From NCBI RefSeq assembly GCF_000337555.1, contig NZ_AOIO01000007.1, forward strand, positions 22,293 through 86,292: a stretch of DNA of 64,000 bases, read 5' to 3'. Each line of letters starts with the position of its first letter. The first letter of the stretch is position 1. The notes beneath the pieces were generated by a model, which saw only the letters and a program-made list of their open reading frames with translations, was not told where the DNA came from and did not search any database. The DNA comes from Natrialba asiatica DSM 12278 (lineage in GTDB: Archaea; Halobacteriota; Halobacteria; Halobacteriales; Natrialbaceae). A program made the position numbers and the translations under genes. This document shows, piece by piece, positions 16,125 to 24,477 of this stretch.

Positions 16125-17471
16125 CTACTCGTCGTCGTAATCGTCCGGGTCGTCCACGACGAGAATCCGAAGGTCGTTGACGTTCGTCCCCGTCGCACCG
16201 GTTCGGACGAGTTCGCCACGGCCCGCGAAGAAGCCGCCGGCATCGTTTTCTCGCAGCGCGGTCGTGGCGGCCCTGCGGTCGGTGACGGTCTCGCCGTCGA
16301 CCACCGCACCCGCAACGTCGGTTCCCCCGTCGAAGCCGTCCGTGTCGACGCTGCCGAGAACGATCGGCGCGTCGGGGTCCAACTCCAGCGCCCCTTGCAA
16401 GCTGAACTCGAGGTTCGGACCGCCGTCGCCGTCGCCGCGGACCGTCACCGTCGTCTCGCCGCCGCTGAGCACGGCCGCCGGCGGCTCGACCGGGCGGCCG
16501 GTCGCGGCGATCTCCTCGGCGACGGCGACGTGGGTCGTTGCAGCGGCTCGGGCCTCGCCTCGAACGCGAGTCGAGAGGACCACCGGGTCGTACCCGCTGG
16601 CTGCGGCTTCCCGGGCGGCACCCTCGATCGCCGTGTCGGCGTTTGCGAGCACGTGGTTGTCGACGGTCCGAACGCGCGGATCGTCCGCGTCCGGCGTCTC
16701 CCCGTCGCCGTCGCGACCCCGTTCGAGGTGCGCCTCGACGCTCGAGGGGGGCGTCACGTCGTACTCCTCGAGGACGGCGATCGCGTCCGCGTATGTGGTC
16801 TGGTCCGGCGCCGTCGGACCGCTCGCGATGACGCCGAGCGGGTCGCCGATAACGTCGCTGAGGACGAGGCCGACCACGCGGGCCGGCCCCGCCCGTCCGG
16901 CCAACCGGCCGCCCTTTACCGCCGAGCAGTGCTTCCGGACGGCGTTTATCGATTCGATGTCGGCTCCGCGTTCGAGCAGCGCCTCGGTCACCTCCCGCAG
17001 GTCGGACAGCGCGACGTCCGCTGCGGGCGCGGCCAACAGCGCACTGGCGCCGCCCGTGACGACCGCGAGGACGAGGTCGTCGGCCCCCGCCGCGTCCGCG
17101 ACCGCGAGCACGTCGCGCGTTCCGTCGACGTTCTCCGAACTCGGTAACGGGTGGGTCCCCTCGCGAATCGATACCCGATCCACGGCGACCGGATCGTCCG
17201 TCACGACCGCACCTCCGTCGAGTTCGTCGCCGAGGATCGATTCGAGCGCCGCGGCGACGTGCCCAGCGGCGTTGCCGCCGCCCGCGACGAGCACGTCGTC
17301 GATGGCCGCGAGATCGATCCGGGTGTCGTCGACGACGAGCGTCCGGCCCCGGTCGTCGAGCGTCACCGTTTCCTCGACGACGCGCCGGGGATGGGCGGCG
17401 TCGATTCCCGCGGTCAGACAGTCGACCGCCGCGGTTCGTCGGTCGGCGGTATCGTGGTGGCGTGGTCCCAT
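16125..17471 (-). CDS. Glycerate 2-kinase (GckA/TtuD, MOFRL family)
   Basis: A 448-residue kinase that phosphorylates glycerate to 2-phosphoglycerate. Family blocks seen are VAGGGNAAGH near residue 70, TGGASALLAAP, the KHCSAVKGGRLA segment, SGGETTVTV and the C-terminal GSVDTDGFDG. The ATG at 17471 gives the normal family length; a GTG at 17540 would add 23 residues. In the pectin context glycerate arises when 2-keto-3-deoxy sugar acids are cleaved to pyruvate and glyceraldehyde or tartronate semialdehyde, so this kinase could bring that three-carbon fragment into glycolysis. It is divergent from the galactonate-dehydratase-like gene. Confidence 0.9.
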   Translation of the reverse strand: MGPRHHDTADRRTAAVDCLTAGIDAAHPRRVVEETVTLDDRGRTLVVDDTRIDLAAIDDVLVAGGGNAAGHVAAALESILGDELDGGAVVTDDPVAVDRVSIREGTHPLPSSENVDGTRDVLAVADAAGADDLVLAVVTGGASALLAAPAADVALSDLREVTEALLERGADIESINAVRKHCSAVKGGRLAGRAGPARVVGLVLSDVIGDPLGVIASGPTAPDQTTYADAIAVLEEYDVTPPSSVEAHLERGRDGDGETPDADDPRVRTVDNHVLANADTAIEGAAREAAASGYDPVVLSTRVRGEARAAATTHVAVAEEIAATGRPVEPPAAVLSGGETTVTVRGDGDGGPNLEFSLQGALELDPDAPIVLGSVDTDGFDGGTDVAGAVVDGETVTDRRAATTALRENDAGGFFAGRGELVRTGATGTNVNDLRILVVDDPDDYDDE

Positions 17472-17636
17472 GTGTTCGTAGCCGGTGGTTCGCAGTACAT
17501 CAGTTTCAAGGTATGGGACGGCTGTCCCCACGGGGTCCACGGTTCCGCGCTCGAAGCGAACTCGCCGCTTCGCCGGTCCGTTGCGGTTTTCTCGCCGTCG
17601 GAACGTTCAATACTCGCCCGCTCGCATCGCCACTGC

Positions 17637-18812
17637 ATGCGCGTTACCGATTACGAACTCTACGCGGTGCCACCGCGGTGGCAGTTCCTCAAACTCGAAA
17701 CCAGCGACGGCCGCGTCGGCTGGGGCGAGGTCTACACGAAGTGGCACTTCGCGGGCGACAGCGAACCGGCGACGGAGAACGCGGTCGATCAGTTGCTCCA
17801 CCAGTACGTCCTCGGGGAGGATCCCAGTCGCATCGAGTACCTCTGGCAGGCGATGTACAGAAGCAGTTTCTACCGCGGCGGCCCGGTGCACATGAGCGCC
17901 ATCGCCGGCATCGACGAGGCCCTCTGGGACCTGAAGGGAACGGCCGCCGGCATGTCCGTCGCCGAGTTGCTGGGCGGCCCTGCCCGCGACCGCATTCGGA
18001 CCTATCGCCACGTCAGAGCCCACGGCGAAGACGGCGTTTCGGACCCGGCGGCCGCTGCCGCCGCGGAGGCACGCGACGCCGTCGAGGCCGGGTACACCGC
18101 CGTGAAGCTGATCCCGACGGGCGGACTCGAACCCATCGACACGCCGGCGACCGTCGAGCGCGCTCGCGACGTTGTCGGCGCGGTCCGCGAGGCGATCGGC
18201 CCGTCCGTCGACCTCGCGCTCGACTTCCACGGCCGCACTTCGAAGGCGATGGCCCGCCGGCTGGCGAGTTCACTCGAGGCGTTCGACCCGCTGTTTATCG
18301 AGGAGCCGGTAACGCCGGAACACGACCGCGAACTCACTCGGCTCGCCGAGGGAACGACGGCCCCGATCGCGACGGGAGAGCGGCTCTACTCCCGATGGGA
18401 GTTCCGTCCGATTCTCGAGGCGGACGCGGTCGACGTCGTCCAGCCGGACGTTTCGAGCGCGGGCGGCATCACCGAGACGAAGAAGATCGCGGACATGGCC
18501 GACACCTACGACGCCTCGATCGCACCCCACTGTCCGATCGGGCCGCTGGCGCTCGCGGCGTCGCTCCAGATCGACGCGGTCGCACCGAACGCCCTGATTC
18601 AGGAGCAGGTTATCCTCGACGACGCGGCGGCGATGCGATACGTCGAAAACGACGGCGTGTTCGACCTGACCGACGGCTTCCTCGACGTTCCCGACGGCCC
18701 CGGACTCGGCATCGAAATTGACGAGGATCGCGTTCGTGAACTCGCGGGAACGAATCTGGGTTTCGATCGGTCACCGGGACACCGCGCCGACGGGAGTATC
18801 GGCGAGCGGTGA
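17637..18812 (+). CDS. Enolase-superfamily sugar-acid dehydratase, galactonate dehydratase (DgoD)-like
   Basis: A 391-residue mandelate racemase/muconate lactonising family protein. Visible active-site pieces are AVKLIPTGG, LDFHGRTS (metal ligand D), FIEEPVTPE (metal ligand E), GERLYSRWEF and APHCPIGPLAL (catalytic His). This pattern, especially GERLYSRWEF with APHCPIGP, is that of D-galactonate and related aldonate dehydratases, which give 2-keto-3-deoxy acids. The ATG at 17637 starts the family alignment (MRVTDYELY). It stands alone, divergent from glycerate kinase, which could act later in the same pathway. Confidence 0.88.
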   Translation: MRVTDYELYAVPPRWQFLKLETSDGRVGWGEVYTKWHFAGDSEPATENAVDQLLHQYVLGEDPSRIEYLWQAMYRSSFYRGGPVHMSAIAGIDEALWDLKGTAAGMSVAELLGGPARDRIRTYRHVRAHGEDGVSDPAAAAAAEARDAVEAGYTAVKLIPTGGLEPIDTPATVERARDVVGAVREAIGPSVDLALDFHGRTSKAMARRLASSLEAFDPLFIEEPVTPEHDRELTRLAEGTTAPIATGERLYSRWEFRPILEADAVDVVQPDVSSAGGITETKKIADMADTYDASIAPHCPIGPLALAASLQIDAVAPNALIQEQVILDDAAAMRYVENDGVFDLTDGFLDVPDGPGLGIEIDEDRVRELAGTNLGFDRSPGHRADGSIGER

Positions 18813-18922
18813 GTAGCCGGCGGTGAGTAACGAGTGGTGAGTGGCGAACAGTGAGTAACGAGTGATGGGTACGGTGAGGTGAGGGATGAGGCCTGCTGGC
18901 GAGCAGTGCGCGGTGAGTGGCG
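18808..18922. repeat. Degenerate GTGAGT-type short tandem repeats
   Basis: The spacer after the dehydratase gene contains repeated GTGAGTAACGAGTG-like words and shorter GTGAGTGGCG units at irregular spacing (about seven). It is probably slippage-derived intergenic sequence. No coding pattern. Confidence 0.6.
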
Positions 18923-18951
18923 CGACCGCTCGGGATTACCTGATCACGTAG

Positions 18952-20658
18952 TTATACCGACTCGAACGTCCAGCGCTGGTTCGCCCCGCCGGTGTCCGGC
19001 CACTGGATAACGTTTGCGCCGTCGCTCGTCGATGCGCCCTCAACATCCGCAAGTTTGCCGCTGTGGACGGCTTCGAGCGTGTACTCGCCGTTTCCGTCGT
19101 CGGTGATGTACCACCGCTGGCAGTCACAATCAGTCGCCGCGTACTGTTGGACGGTTGCGCCGTCGGCAGTTTCGCCGTCTGCGACTTCGAGGAACTTGCC
19201 GCTGTTCTCGTTTTCCAGTCGATACTCCCCGTTACCGACTTCTTCGACGTACCACTGCTGCGTCGGATGGTCGGTCGCGCCCCACTGCTGGACGTTCGCG
19301 CCGTCGGCGGTTTCGCCGTCTGCGACCTCGAGGAGTTTGCCGCTGTTAGCGTTCGCGATCTCGTAGGTTCCCGTCGGAATCGGGCCGCTGTCGCCGCCGT
19401 TGCCGTCGTCCGGTGGCGATTGCCCTCCTTCGACGGATTGCGCCCAGCTCGCGAGCCACTCGCGCAGCCCGCTGTCGGGCACGCTGAGCGAGTGCGTGTT
19501 AACCGCGAGTTCGGGATAGCCGCCGACCTCGTCCTGGTGGCCGACCCAGTACTCGTAGGGCGAATCGAGGCGGTCGTTTCCGGCGCGGTTCTGGATCTCT
19601 TGGACGATTCGATCGTCGTTGCCCGTTCGGTCGGCCGGCCGCGCGCCGGCGTTTGCGAGGTTGTGGCTCTCGACCTCCGAAGCGGACAACTCGTCGAGGC
19701 CGCTCGGCCACAGCGGCGGTGAACTCTCGCTGTCGGTGCCGGCGAAGTCGGTGTCGTCGTCCTGGGGCGGGTCGGCGGTGTAGTTGTCCGCGTAGTAGGC
19801 CGTCGGACTGCCTTCGAGAATCTGGTCGCCCGTGTCCGTCAGCCCGGTGTAGGCGTTGCCGACGAAGCTCGTGACGGCCGAGCTGTCGGCGTTTGCCGAT
19901 TCGTCGAAGAAGTACGCGAAGTTGTTGACGATGACCGTCTCGGTGTCGTTTTTGAGTCTGGGGATTCGGGCGCGAGTTTTCGACCAGACGTTCCCCGCGA
20001 ACGTGACCTCCGACGCGCCGTCGCCGATGAGCGTCGAGTAGTTGTGGTCCGCCCCGTCGCCGTAGGGGTCCCACAGCCCCTCGTAGATGAGGCAGTTGGT
20101 GACCGTCGTCGCCTGTGTATCGTAGCCAACCGAGAGACACTCGTCGACCCCCCACGAGGCGGTCACGTGGTCGAGGACGTTGTTCCGGGTATCGTCCTGG
20201 GTGTTGATCGCGTCGTTGCCCTGAATCGAGCCGTCGCCGGGGCCGATCCGCGAACGGACGTGCTGGACGACGCAGTTACTGGCGTCGACCTGCACCATAC
20301 CCTTGATGAACGTGATTCCCGGTGAGGGGGCCGTCTGTCCGGCAACCCAGCAGTTGTCTTCCGTAATCCGTAGCGTTTCGCCGCCGAGGTCGATCGTCCC
20401 GCTGGTTTCGAAGACCACCAGCCGCGGGCCGCTGGCGTGAAACGCCGCTTCGACGGCCGCGCGGGTCGGCTCGGTAATCGTGTAGACGTCGACGTCGTCG
20501 TCGAACCACGACGTATCCGCGAAGCCGTCGTCGAGGCCGAAGTGTGAACTCCCGCCGGACTGGGCCGTTACTGACCCTGCGAGTCCGCCGAGCGCTCCCA
20601 TGCTGATGAGTGCCGATGCTGCCGTGCCTTTCAGATAGGTTCGTCTCGTCTGTCTCAT
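18952..20658 (-). CDS. Secreted pectate lyase with C-terminal ricin-type lectin domain
   Basis: A 568-residue exported enzyme. A Tat signal (TRRTYLKGTAASA) occupies the first 33 or so residues. The catalytic part is a right-handed beta-helix of the pectate lyase type, with VFETSGTIDLGG, WVAGQTAPSPGITFIKG, NNVLDHVTASWGVDE and NCLIYEGLW. A Gly/Asp-rich linker follows near residue 425. The last 130 residues form a ricin-B beta-trefoil with three repeats ending in QQW, QRW and QRW; the first two are very alike (GKLLEVADGETADGANVQQW and its twin). The lectin part probably holds the enzyme on polysaccharide. A TATA-like stretch (ATTATTTATG) lies about 36 bases before the ATG at 20658. It is a paralog of the lyase at 38287. 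Confidence 0.92.
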   Translation of the reverse strand: MRQTRRTYLKGTAASALISMGALGGLAGSVTAQSGGSSHFGLDDGFADTSWFDDDVDVYTITEPTRAAVEAAFHASGPRLVVFETSGTIDLGGETLRITEDNCWVAGQTAPSPGITFIKGMVQVDASNCVVQHVRSRIGPGDGSIQGNDAINTQDDTRNNVLDHVTASWGVDECLSVGYDTQATTVTNCLIYEGLWDPYGDGADHNYSTLIGDGASEVTFAGNVWSKTRARIPRLKNDTETVIVNNFAYFFDESANADSSAVTSFVGNAYTGLTDTGDQILEGSPTAYYADNYTADPPQDDDTDFAGTDSESSPPLWPSGLDELSASEVESHNLANAGARPADRTGNDDRIVQEIQNRAGNDRLDSPYEYWVGHQDEVGGYPELAVNTHSLSVPDSGLREWLASWAQSVEGGQSPPDDGNGGDSGPIPTGTYEIANANSGKLLEVADGETADGANVQQWGATDHPTQQWYVEEVGNGEYRLENENSGKFLEVADGETADGATVQQYAATDCDCQRWYITDDGNGEYTLEAVHSGKLADVEGASTSDGANVIQWPDTGGANQRWTFESV

Positions 20659-20818
20659 GGTACCGCACCCCGAGAAACAACACAACTCCATAAATAATTT
20701 TTCCTGAAAATAACCAATACCTACCAACTCTCGGACTCAGTTTACGTCGTTGCTTCGGTATCGAAGGGTGAACCAGCTGGACGGGTGTACCAGAACGGCG
20801 ATCTGCGGCGGCGAACGA

Positions 20819-21541
20819 TCAGTCTTCGAGCGGTTCGGCCGGTTCGACTTCGCCCCACACCGCCTCACTTCCGTCGGTCGGGGCGGCCCACTCGACGGCG
20901 TTATCGAGCACCGTTCGGATCTCGTCCTGGTAGAAGATGGGGTACTCCTCGTGCCCCGGCCGAAACGCGAAGATACGTCCGCGACCGCGACGATAACAGA
21001 CGCCCGAACGGAACACCTCTCCGCCCTCGAACCACGAGATAAACACGGTTCGATCCGGTTCCGGAACGTCGTAGGGTTCGCCGTACATCTCCGTCGCGGG
21101 AATCTCGAACGACTCCGGGAGGCCGTCGACGATCGGGTGGCCCGGATCAGCGACCCAGAGCCGTTCGGTCTCGCCGCCGTGTCGGTACTTGATGTTACAG
21201 GAAGTCCCCATCAAGCGCGTAAACGGCTTCGAGTTCTTCCCGGAGTGAATCGGGACGAAGCCCATGCCCTCGTGGACGCGATCGACGACGCGGTCCGCGA
21301 CCTCGTCGGTGACCTCATCGTTCGCGCAGTGAGACCACCACAGGAGGACGTCGGTGTCAGCGAGGACGGACTCGGTTAGCCCGTGGTCCGGCTCTTGAAG
21401 CGTGGCCGTGCGGACGGTTCGCTCGTCGCCGGCGACCGCATCCGCAATCGCGCCGTGAATTCCGTCCGGGTAGCGCTCGGCGACCGCCTGTTCTTCCTGT
21501 TCGTGGACGTTCTCGTTCCAGACCGTGACCTGTACCGGCAT
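20819..21541 (-). CDS. ThuA-domain protein
   Basis: A 240-residue protein of the ThuA (trehalose utilisation) family, which has a glutamine-amidotransferase-like fold. Seen: VTVWNENVHEQ at the N-terminus, VLLWWSHCANDEV, GFVPIHSGKNSKPF and GRIFAFRPGHEEYP. The biochemical role is unsettled; ThuA proteins are linked to disaccharide catabolism and often accompany Gfo/Idh/MocA oxidoreductases, one of which is encoded at 32072. The ATG at 21541 is preferred over a GTG two codons earlier. It is downstream of the pectinesterase on the same strand. Confidence 0.88.
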   Translation of the reverse strand: MPVQVTVWNENVHEQEEQAVAERYPDGIHGAIADAVAGDERTVRTATLQEPDHGLTESVLADTDVLLWWSHCANDEVTDEVADRVVDRVHEGMGFVPIHSGKNSKPFTRLMGTSCNIKYRHGGETERLWVADPGHPIVDGLPESFEIPATEMYGEPYDVPEPDRTVFISWFEGGEVFRSGVCYRRGRGRIFAFRPGHEEYPIFYQDEIRTVLDNAVEWAAPTDGSEAVWGEVEPAEPLED

Positions 21542-21592
21542 GCCCACGGTGTTTCCGGCGATTCGGGATAAGTCCTCCGCCCCGCTGTACGG

Positions 21593-22711
21593 TTAGCGAC
21601 CCGAACAGCGCCGCGGATCCCAGCCGTCGAGGACGGTTTCGACCGTATACGCCGCGGCCTCGTCCTCTCCGAGCTGGTGGCTCCAGTCCGCGCGCTGCTC
21701 CGGCGTGTACCCCGGCCCGTGGTTGTCGTACTCCGCGAAGTAGGCCGTCTCCCGTTTGTCGCCGTGTTCCGGTTCGTCCCACGGCTCCCACCCTACCGGA
21801 CGAATGTGGTCGCCGAGTTCACAATCGATGTAAACCGTTTGTCCGTACGGTTCCCACGGCCGCCCGAGGTAGACGGACTGGCTCGGCGCGCCACCGCGGA
21901 TGTCGCAGTCCTTGAACACGAACCCGTGTGCGACATCTTCCGGCTGGGCGGGCGCTGCGATGAACCCCTCGTCTGTACAGACGACGGTGCAGTCGTCGAA
22001 AAACGCCGTCGCGCGACCGAAGATGAAGTCCACGTCGCCTTCGATGTAGCAGTCCGTGAAGTACTGGCGCGTCCTTCGCCCGAAGTTGTAGAGGGTGTCT
22101 TGATTGCCGAGAAACCGGCAGTTATCGAAGGCGACCCGATCGGCGTCGATGCGGATCGCGACGGCCTGTGCCACGGGCTCGGCGGCGTTTTCGAAGGTAA
22201 CGTTCCTCGCGCTGAACTCGTCTCCCCAGACGAAGAAACTCGAGGACCCGCTCGTGCCGATTTCGTCGCCGTTTTCGTCGCGTTTGTCGGCGTGATCGTC
22301 GTACGTAAGCACCGTGTCTTCGACGCGCTCGCCGACGAACGTCACGTTGATCCGATCTTCGGGGAGCTCCAGTTTCTCCTTGTAGCGACCCGTTTTGATG
22401 TACACCCGCGTCTCCTCGGACGAGTTCGGCTGTACCGCATTGATCGCGGCCTGAACGGTTTCGTAGTCGCCGCTGCCGTCCTGTGCGACGACGATATCGT
22501 AGTCATCACCACCGGAACGTCCGGTCGATTCGCTATCGTTCGCGGCAGCGATATCGCGGCCCCCGTCGGTGGCGGCCGTCGCGTTCGCCCCGGGAGCCGA
22601 TCCCCCGATGTTGCTGTAGCCGGGCATCGCGCCGAGTACGCCGGCACCTGTGACGGCCAGCAGCCGTCTCCGTAGCACGCTCTGCTCACTATGGCTGTCG
22701 GTGTCTGCCAT
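21593..22711 (-). CDS. Secreted pectin methylesterase (carbohydrate esterase family 8)
   Basis: A 372-residue exported esterase that removes methyl groups from pectin so lyases can act. The N-terminus has a Tat-like signal (LRRRLLAVTGAGVLGA). Family CE8 motifs are complete: AIRIDADRVAFDNC, FLGNQDTLY, YIEGDVDFIFGRA (two catalytic aspartates and the QDTL glutamine region) and YLGRPW (substrate arginine and tryptophan). The ATG at 22711 has a TATA-like GATTTAATAC about 28 bases upstream, supporting a leaderless start; the open frame extends further but not sensibly. It has the ThuA gene downstream and the KdgD-like gene upstream on the same strand. Confidence 0.94.
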   Translation of the reverse strand: MADTDSHSEQSVLRRRLLAVTGAGVLGAMPGYSNIGGSAPGANATAATDGGRDIAAANDSESTGRSGGDDYDIVVAQDGSGDYETVQAAINAVQPNSSEETRVYIKTGRYKEKLELPEDRINVTFVGERVEDTVLTYDDHADKRDENGDEIGTSGSSSFFVWGDEFSARNVTFENAAEPVAQAVAIRIDADRVAFDNCRFLGNQDTLYNFGRRTRQYFTDCYIEGDVDFIFGRATAFFDDCTVVCTDEGFIAAPAQPEDVAHGFVFKDCDIRGGAPSQSVYLGRPWEPYGQTVYIDCELGDHIRPVGWEPWDEPEHGDKRETAYFAEYDNHGPGYTPEQRADWSHQLGEDEAAAYTVETVLDGWDPRRCSGR

Positions 22712-22927
22712 GGAACCGACCTCCACACAACTTGTATTAAATCTACTCATTTGGCGAGAAAGATATGTTTCGTCCGGCTCCACGCCCGTTGGGCAGCGCG
22801 GGGCAGACTCCACCGACACGATGGACTCGAGCGGGTCACCGCGGCGTTCAGTCCTGCTCGAAACCTATTCGGCCGAATCCGCCGTGCCCTCCGTTCTCGG
22901 AACGACGAGAAACCGACCGAACGACGG

Positions 22928-23863
22928 TTACAGACGATCGAGGTCGTCGAGAATCCGCCGGAGGTCCTCGCGTTCCTCGTGGTCGATCTGTTCTTGCGGG
23001 GGCAAGACGGTATCGTGCTCGAAGACGCCCTGCATCTGGAGGGCCGCTTTCGTGCGGGCGCGGTAGCGGCCCTCCGGCTCCCCGAAGATGTGGTTGGTCA
23101 GCGGCAACAGCCGTTTGCGGATCTCGCGGGCGCGCTCGATGTCGCCGTCGTGGACGGCGCGGATTTTCTCCACGTGGAGTTCGGGCACGAGGTTCGCGTA
23201 CCCGATGAGCCCGGTTTCGGCCCCCAGTTCGTAGGCGTGCATGAGGAACGTATCGTTGCCCGTCATGATCGTACAGTCGTCCCGAAGGTGATCGACCGCC
23301 CGAATCGTCCGGTCGTACCGAATCGGGTCGAACGAGGCCTCCTTGAACGCGATCACGTGCGGCAGCTTGCAAATTTCGACGTGGGCGCTGATCGGGAGCC
23401 CCGGACTCCCCCAGGTCGGGAACTGGAAGTTGATCAACGGCATATCGACCGCGTCGGCGACGTACTTGAAGTGATTGATCGCTTCCTGGGGAATCTGGTG
23501 GGCGTAGACGTCGAGGGGCAACAACATGACGCCGTCCGCACCGGCATCCTTGGCCGTCTGGGCCAGTTTCGCCGCCTCGATCGAACTCTCGCCGTAGACG
23601 CCGGCGAACACGGGCGTGTCGCCCGCCGCCTCGACGTGCGTCTCGATGACCCGTCGGTAGGTCTCCTCGTCTTGCATCTTCGTCTCGCCGGTGTGGGCGT
23701 TCGCGATGACCGCCTCGATCCCATCGACGGACACGAGGGAATCGACGTGACCTTTGAGATCGGCTTCCACCAGTTCGTACTCCGGCGTCCACGGATTCGC
23801 CGTCGCGGGAATGATGCCACCGGCTATCTGCTCTTTGAGCTCTTTGAACTCGTCTTTCAGCAT
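22928..23863 (-). CDS. DHDPS/KdgD-family enzyme, probable 5-keto-4-deoxyglucarate dehydratase
   Basis: A 311-residue TIM-barrel Schiff-base enzyme. The loop NAHTGE (55-60) matches the family GTTGE-type site and K174 in IAFKEASFD is the catalytic lysine. Where most relatives have a YNxP tyrosine, this protein reads NFQFP (145-149), so the usual catalytic tyrosine may be replaced by Phe. Expected role by context: decarboxylating dehydration of 5-keto-4-deoxyglucarate to 2-oxoglutarate semialdehyde, feeding the dehydrogenase at 28542. The ATG at 23863 was chosen: a TATA-like CTTTTAC is about 30 bases upstream, so longer in-frame starts would be untranscribed. A copy of the 17-bp palindrome lies at 23955. 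Confidence 0.84.
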   Translation of the reverse strand: MLKDEFKELKEQIAGGIIPATANPWTPEYELVEADLKGHVDSLVSVDGIEAVIANAHTGETKMQDEETYRRVIETHVEAAGDTPVFAGVYGESSIEAAKLAQTAKDAGADGVMLLPLDVYAHQIPQEAINHFKYVADAVDMPLINFQFPTWGSPGLPISAHVEICKLPHVIAFKEASFDPIRYDRTIRAVDHLRDDCTIMTGNDTFLMHAYELGAETGLIGYANLVPELHVEKIRAVHDGDIERAREIRKRLLPLTNHIFGEPEGRYRARTKAALQMQGVFEHDTVLPPQEQIDHEEREDLRRILDDLDRL

Positions 23864-23954
23864 ACTCCTTCGGAGAGAGATCAGCATTCTGTAAAAGTGT
23901 TCGGTTCGCCGGTCCCCGCTCGCCGAACTCGTCTCACCGTTCGCAACGGCCCCT

Positions 23955-23971
23955 GTTCCCTTCTGGGGAAC
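23955..23971. promoter_or_regulatory. Putative IclR-type operator, copy 4
   Basis: GTTCCCTTCTGGGGAAC, with six perfect arm pairs. It is identical in all 17 bases to the copy in front of the IclR gene (37328-37344), which is strong evidence that the two promoters share a regulator. It lies about 58 bases upstream of the TATA-like element of the KdgD-like gene. Confidence 0.65.
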
Positions 23972-24269
23972 ATTACAGGAGTACAAACGTAATTGCCGCT
24001 GTGAGTCGCCGGAACGCCTTACGAACGAACGAGATTACGTCTACCCCTCTTCGGAGTTACCGACCGTCACTCTCACTTTTGCTCCCTCTAGCCAACTATA
24101 CCGCCCTGAAACGACCGATTTGGAGCAGCAGAATCCAATTCGCGGTTGCGTTCGATCGTCGTCGTTGAACTCGCCGCTTCTGAAGTCGCGAAACGCTATG
24201 AAACGAACTGTTAGTCGCTGCTACACCGTGGTATTGTCTCACGGTAATTTCTTTCTCGCATCACATATC

Positions 24270-24286
24270 GTTCCCCTCTCGAGAAC
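24270..24286. promoter_or_regulatory. Putative IclR-type operator, copy 5
   Basis: GTTCCCCTCTCGAGAAC, five of six arm pairs, about 190 bases before the enolase-superfamily gene. Confidence 0.5.
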
Positions 24287-24403
24287 AGTTTCTGTACGAA
24301 GAATGGGATGAAAGCGGATCGATAGCAGTGCTATCCGCCTCGTCGACGACACCGGACGAGTTCTCTTCGAGTGAACGGTCGCGGTGAACACGCCTTCTCC
24401 GCC

Positions 24404-24420
24404 GTTCTCGGCGCGGGAAC
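24404..24420. promoter_or_regulatory. Putative IclR-type operator, copy 6
   Basis: GTTCTCGGCGCGGGAAC, five of six arm pairs, ending 27 bases upstream of the TATA element (TTTATA, 24448-24453) of the gene starting at 24478. A site just upstream of the TATA/BRE region is the usual place for an archaeal activator. Confidence 0.6.
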
Positions 24421-24477
24421 GCGACGAGATGGCAGCCACTCGGATGATTTATAGGCCAGGCGGTGGATGCGGTGTGT

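Larger units (their letters stand above)
23864..24477. promoter_or_regulatory. 614-base divergent control region
   Basis: No gene is visible. The region separates the minus-strand KdgD-like gene from the plus-strand enolase-superfamily gene and carries three palindromes (23955, 24270, 24404) and two TATA-like elements (about 23891-23897 for the minus gene and 24448-24453 for the plus gene). Confidence 0.6.

Noticed and set aside
16177-17481. 434-codon plus-strand frame opposite glycerate kinase
   Set aside because: Serine/threonine/arginine-rich translation without family similarity; the opposite strand encodes a complete kinase.
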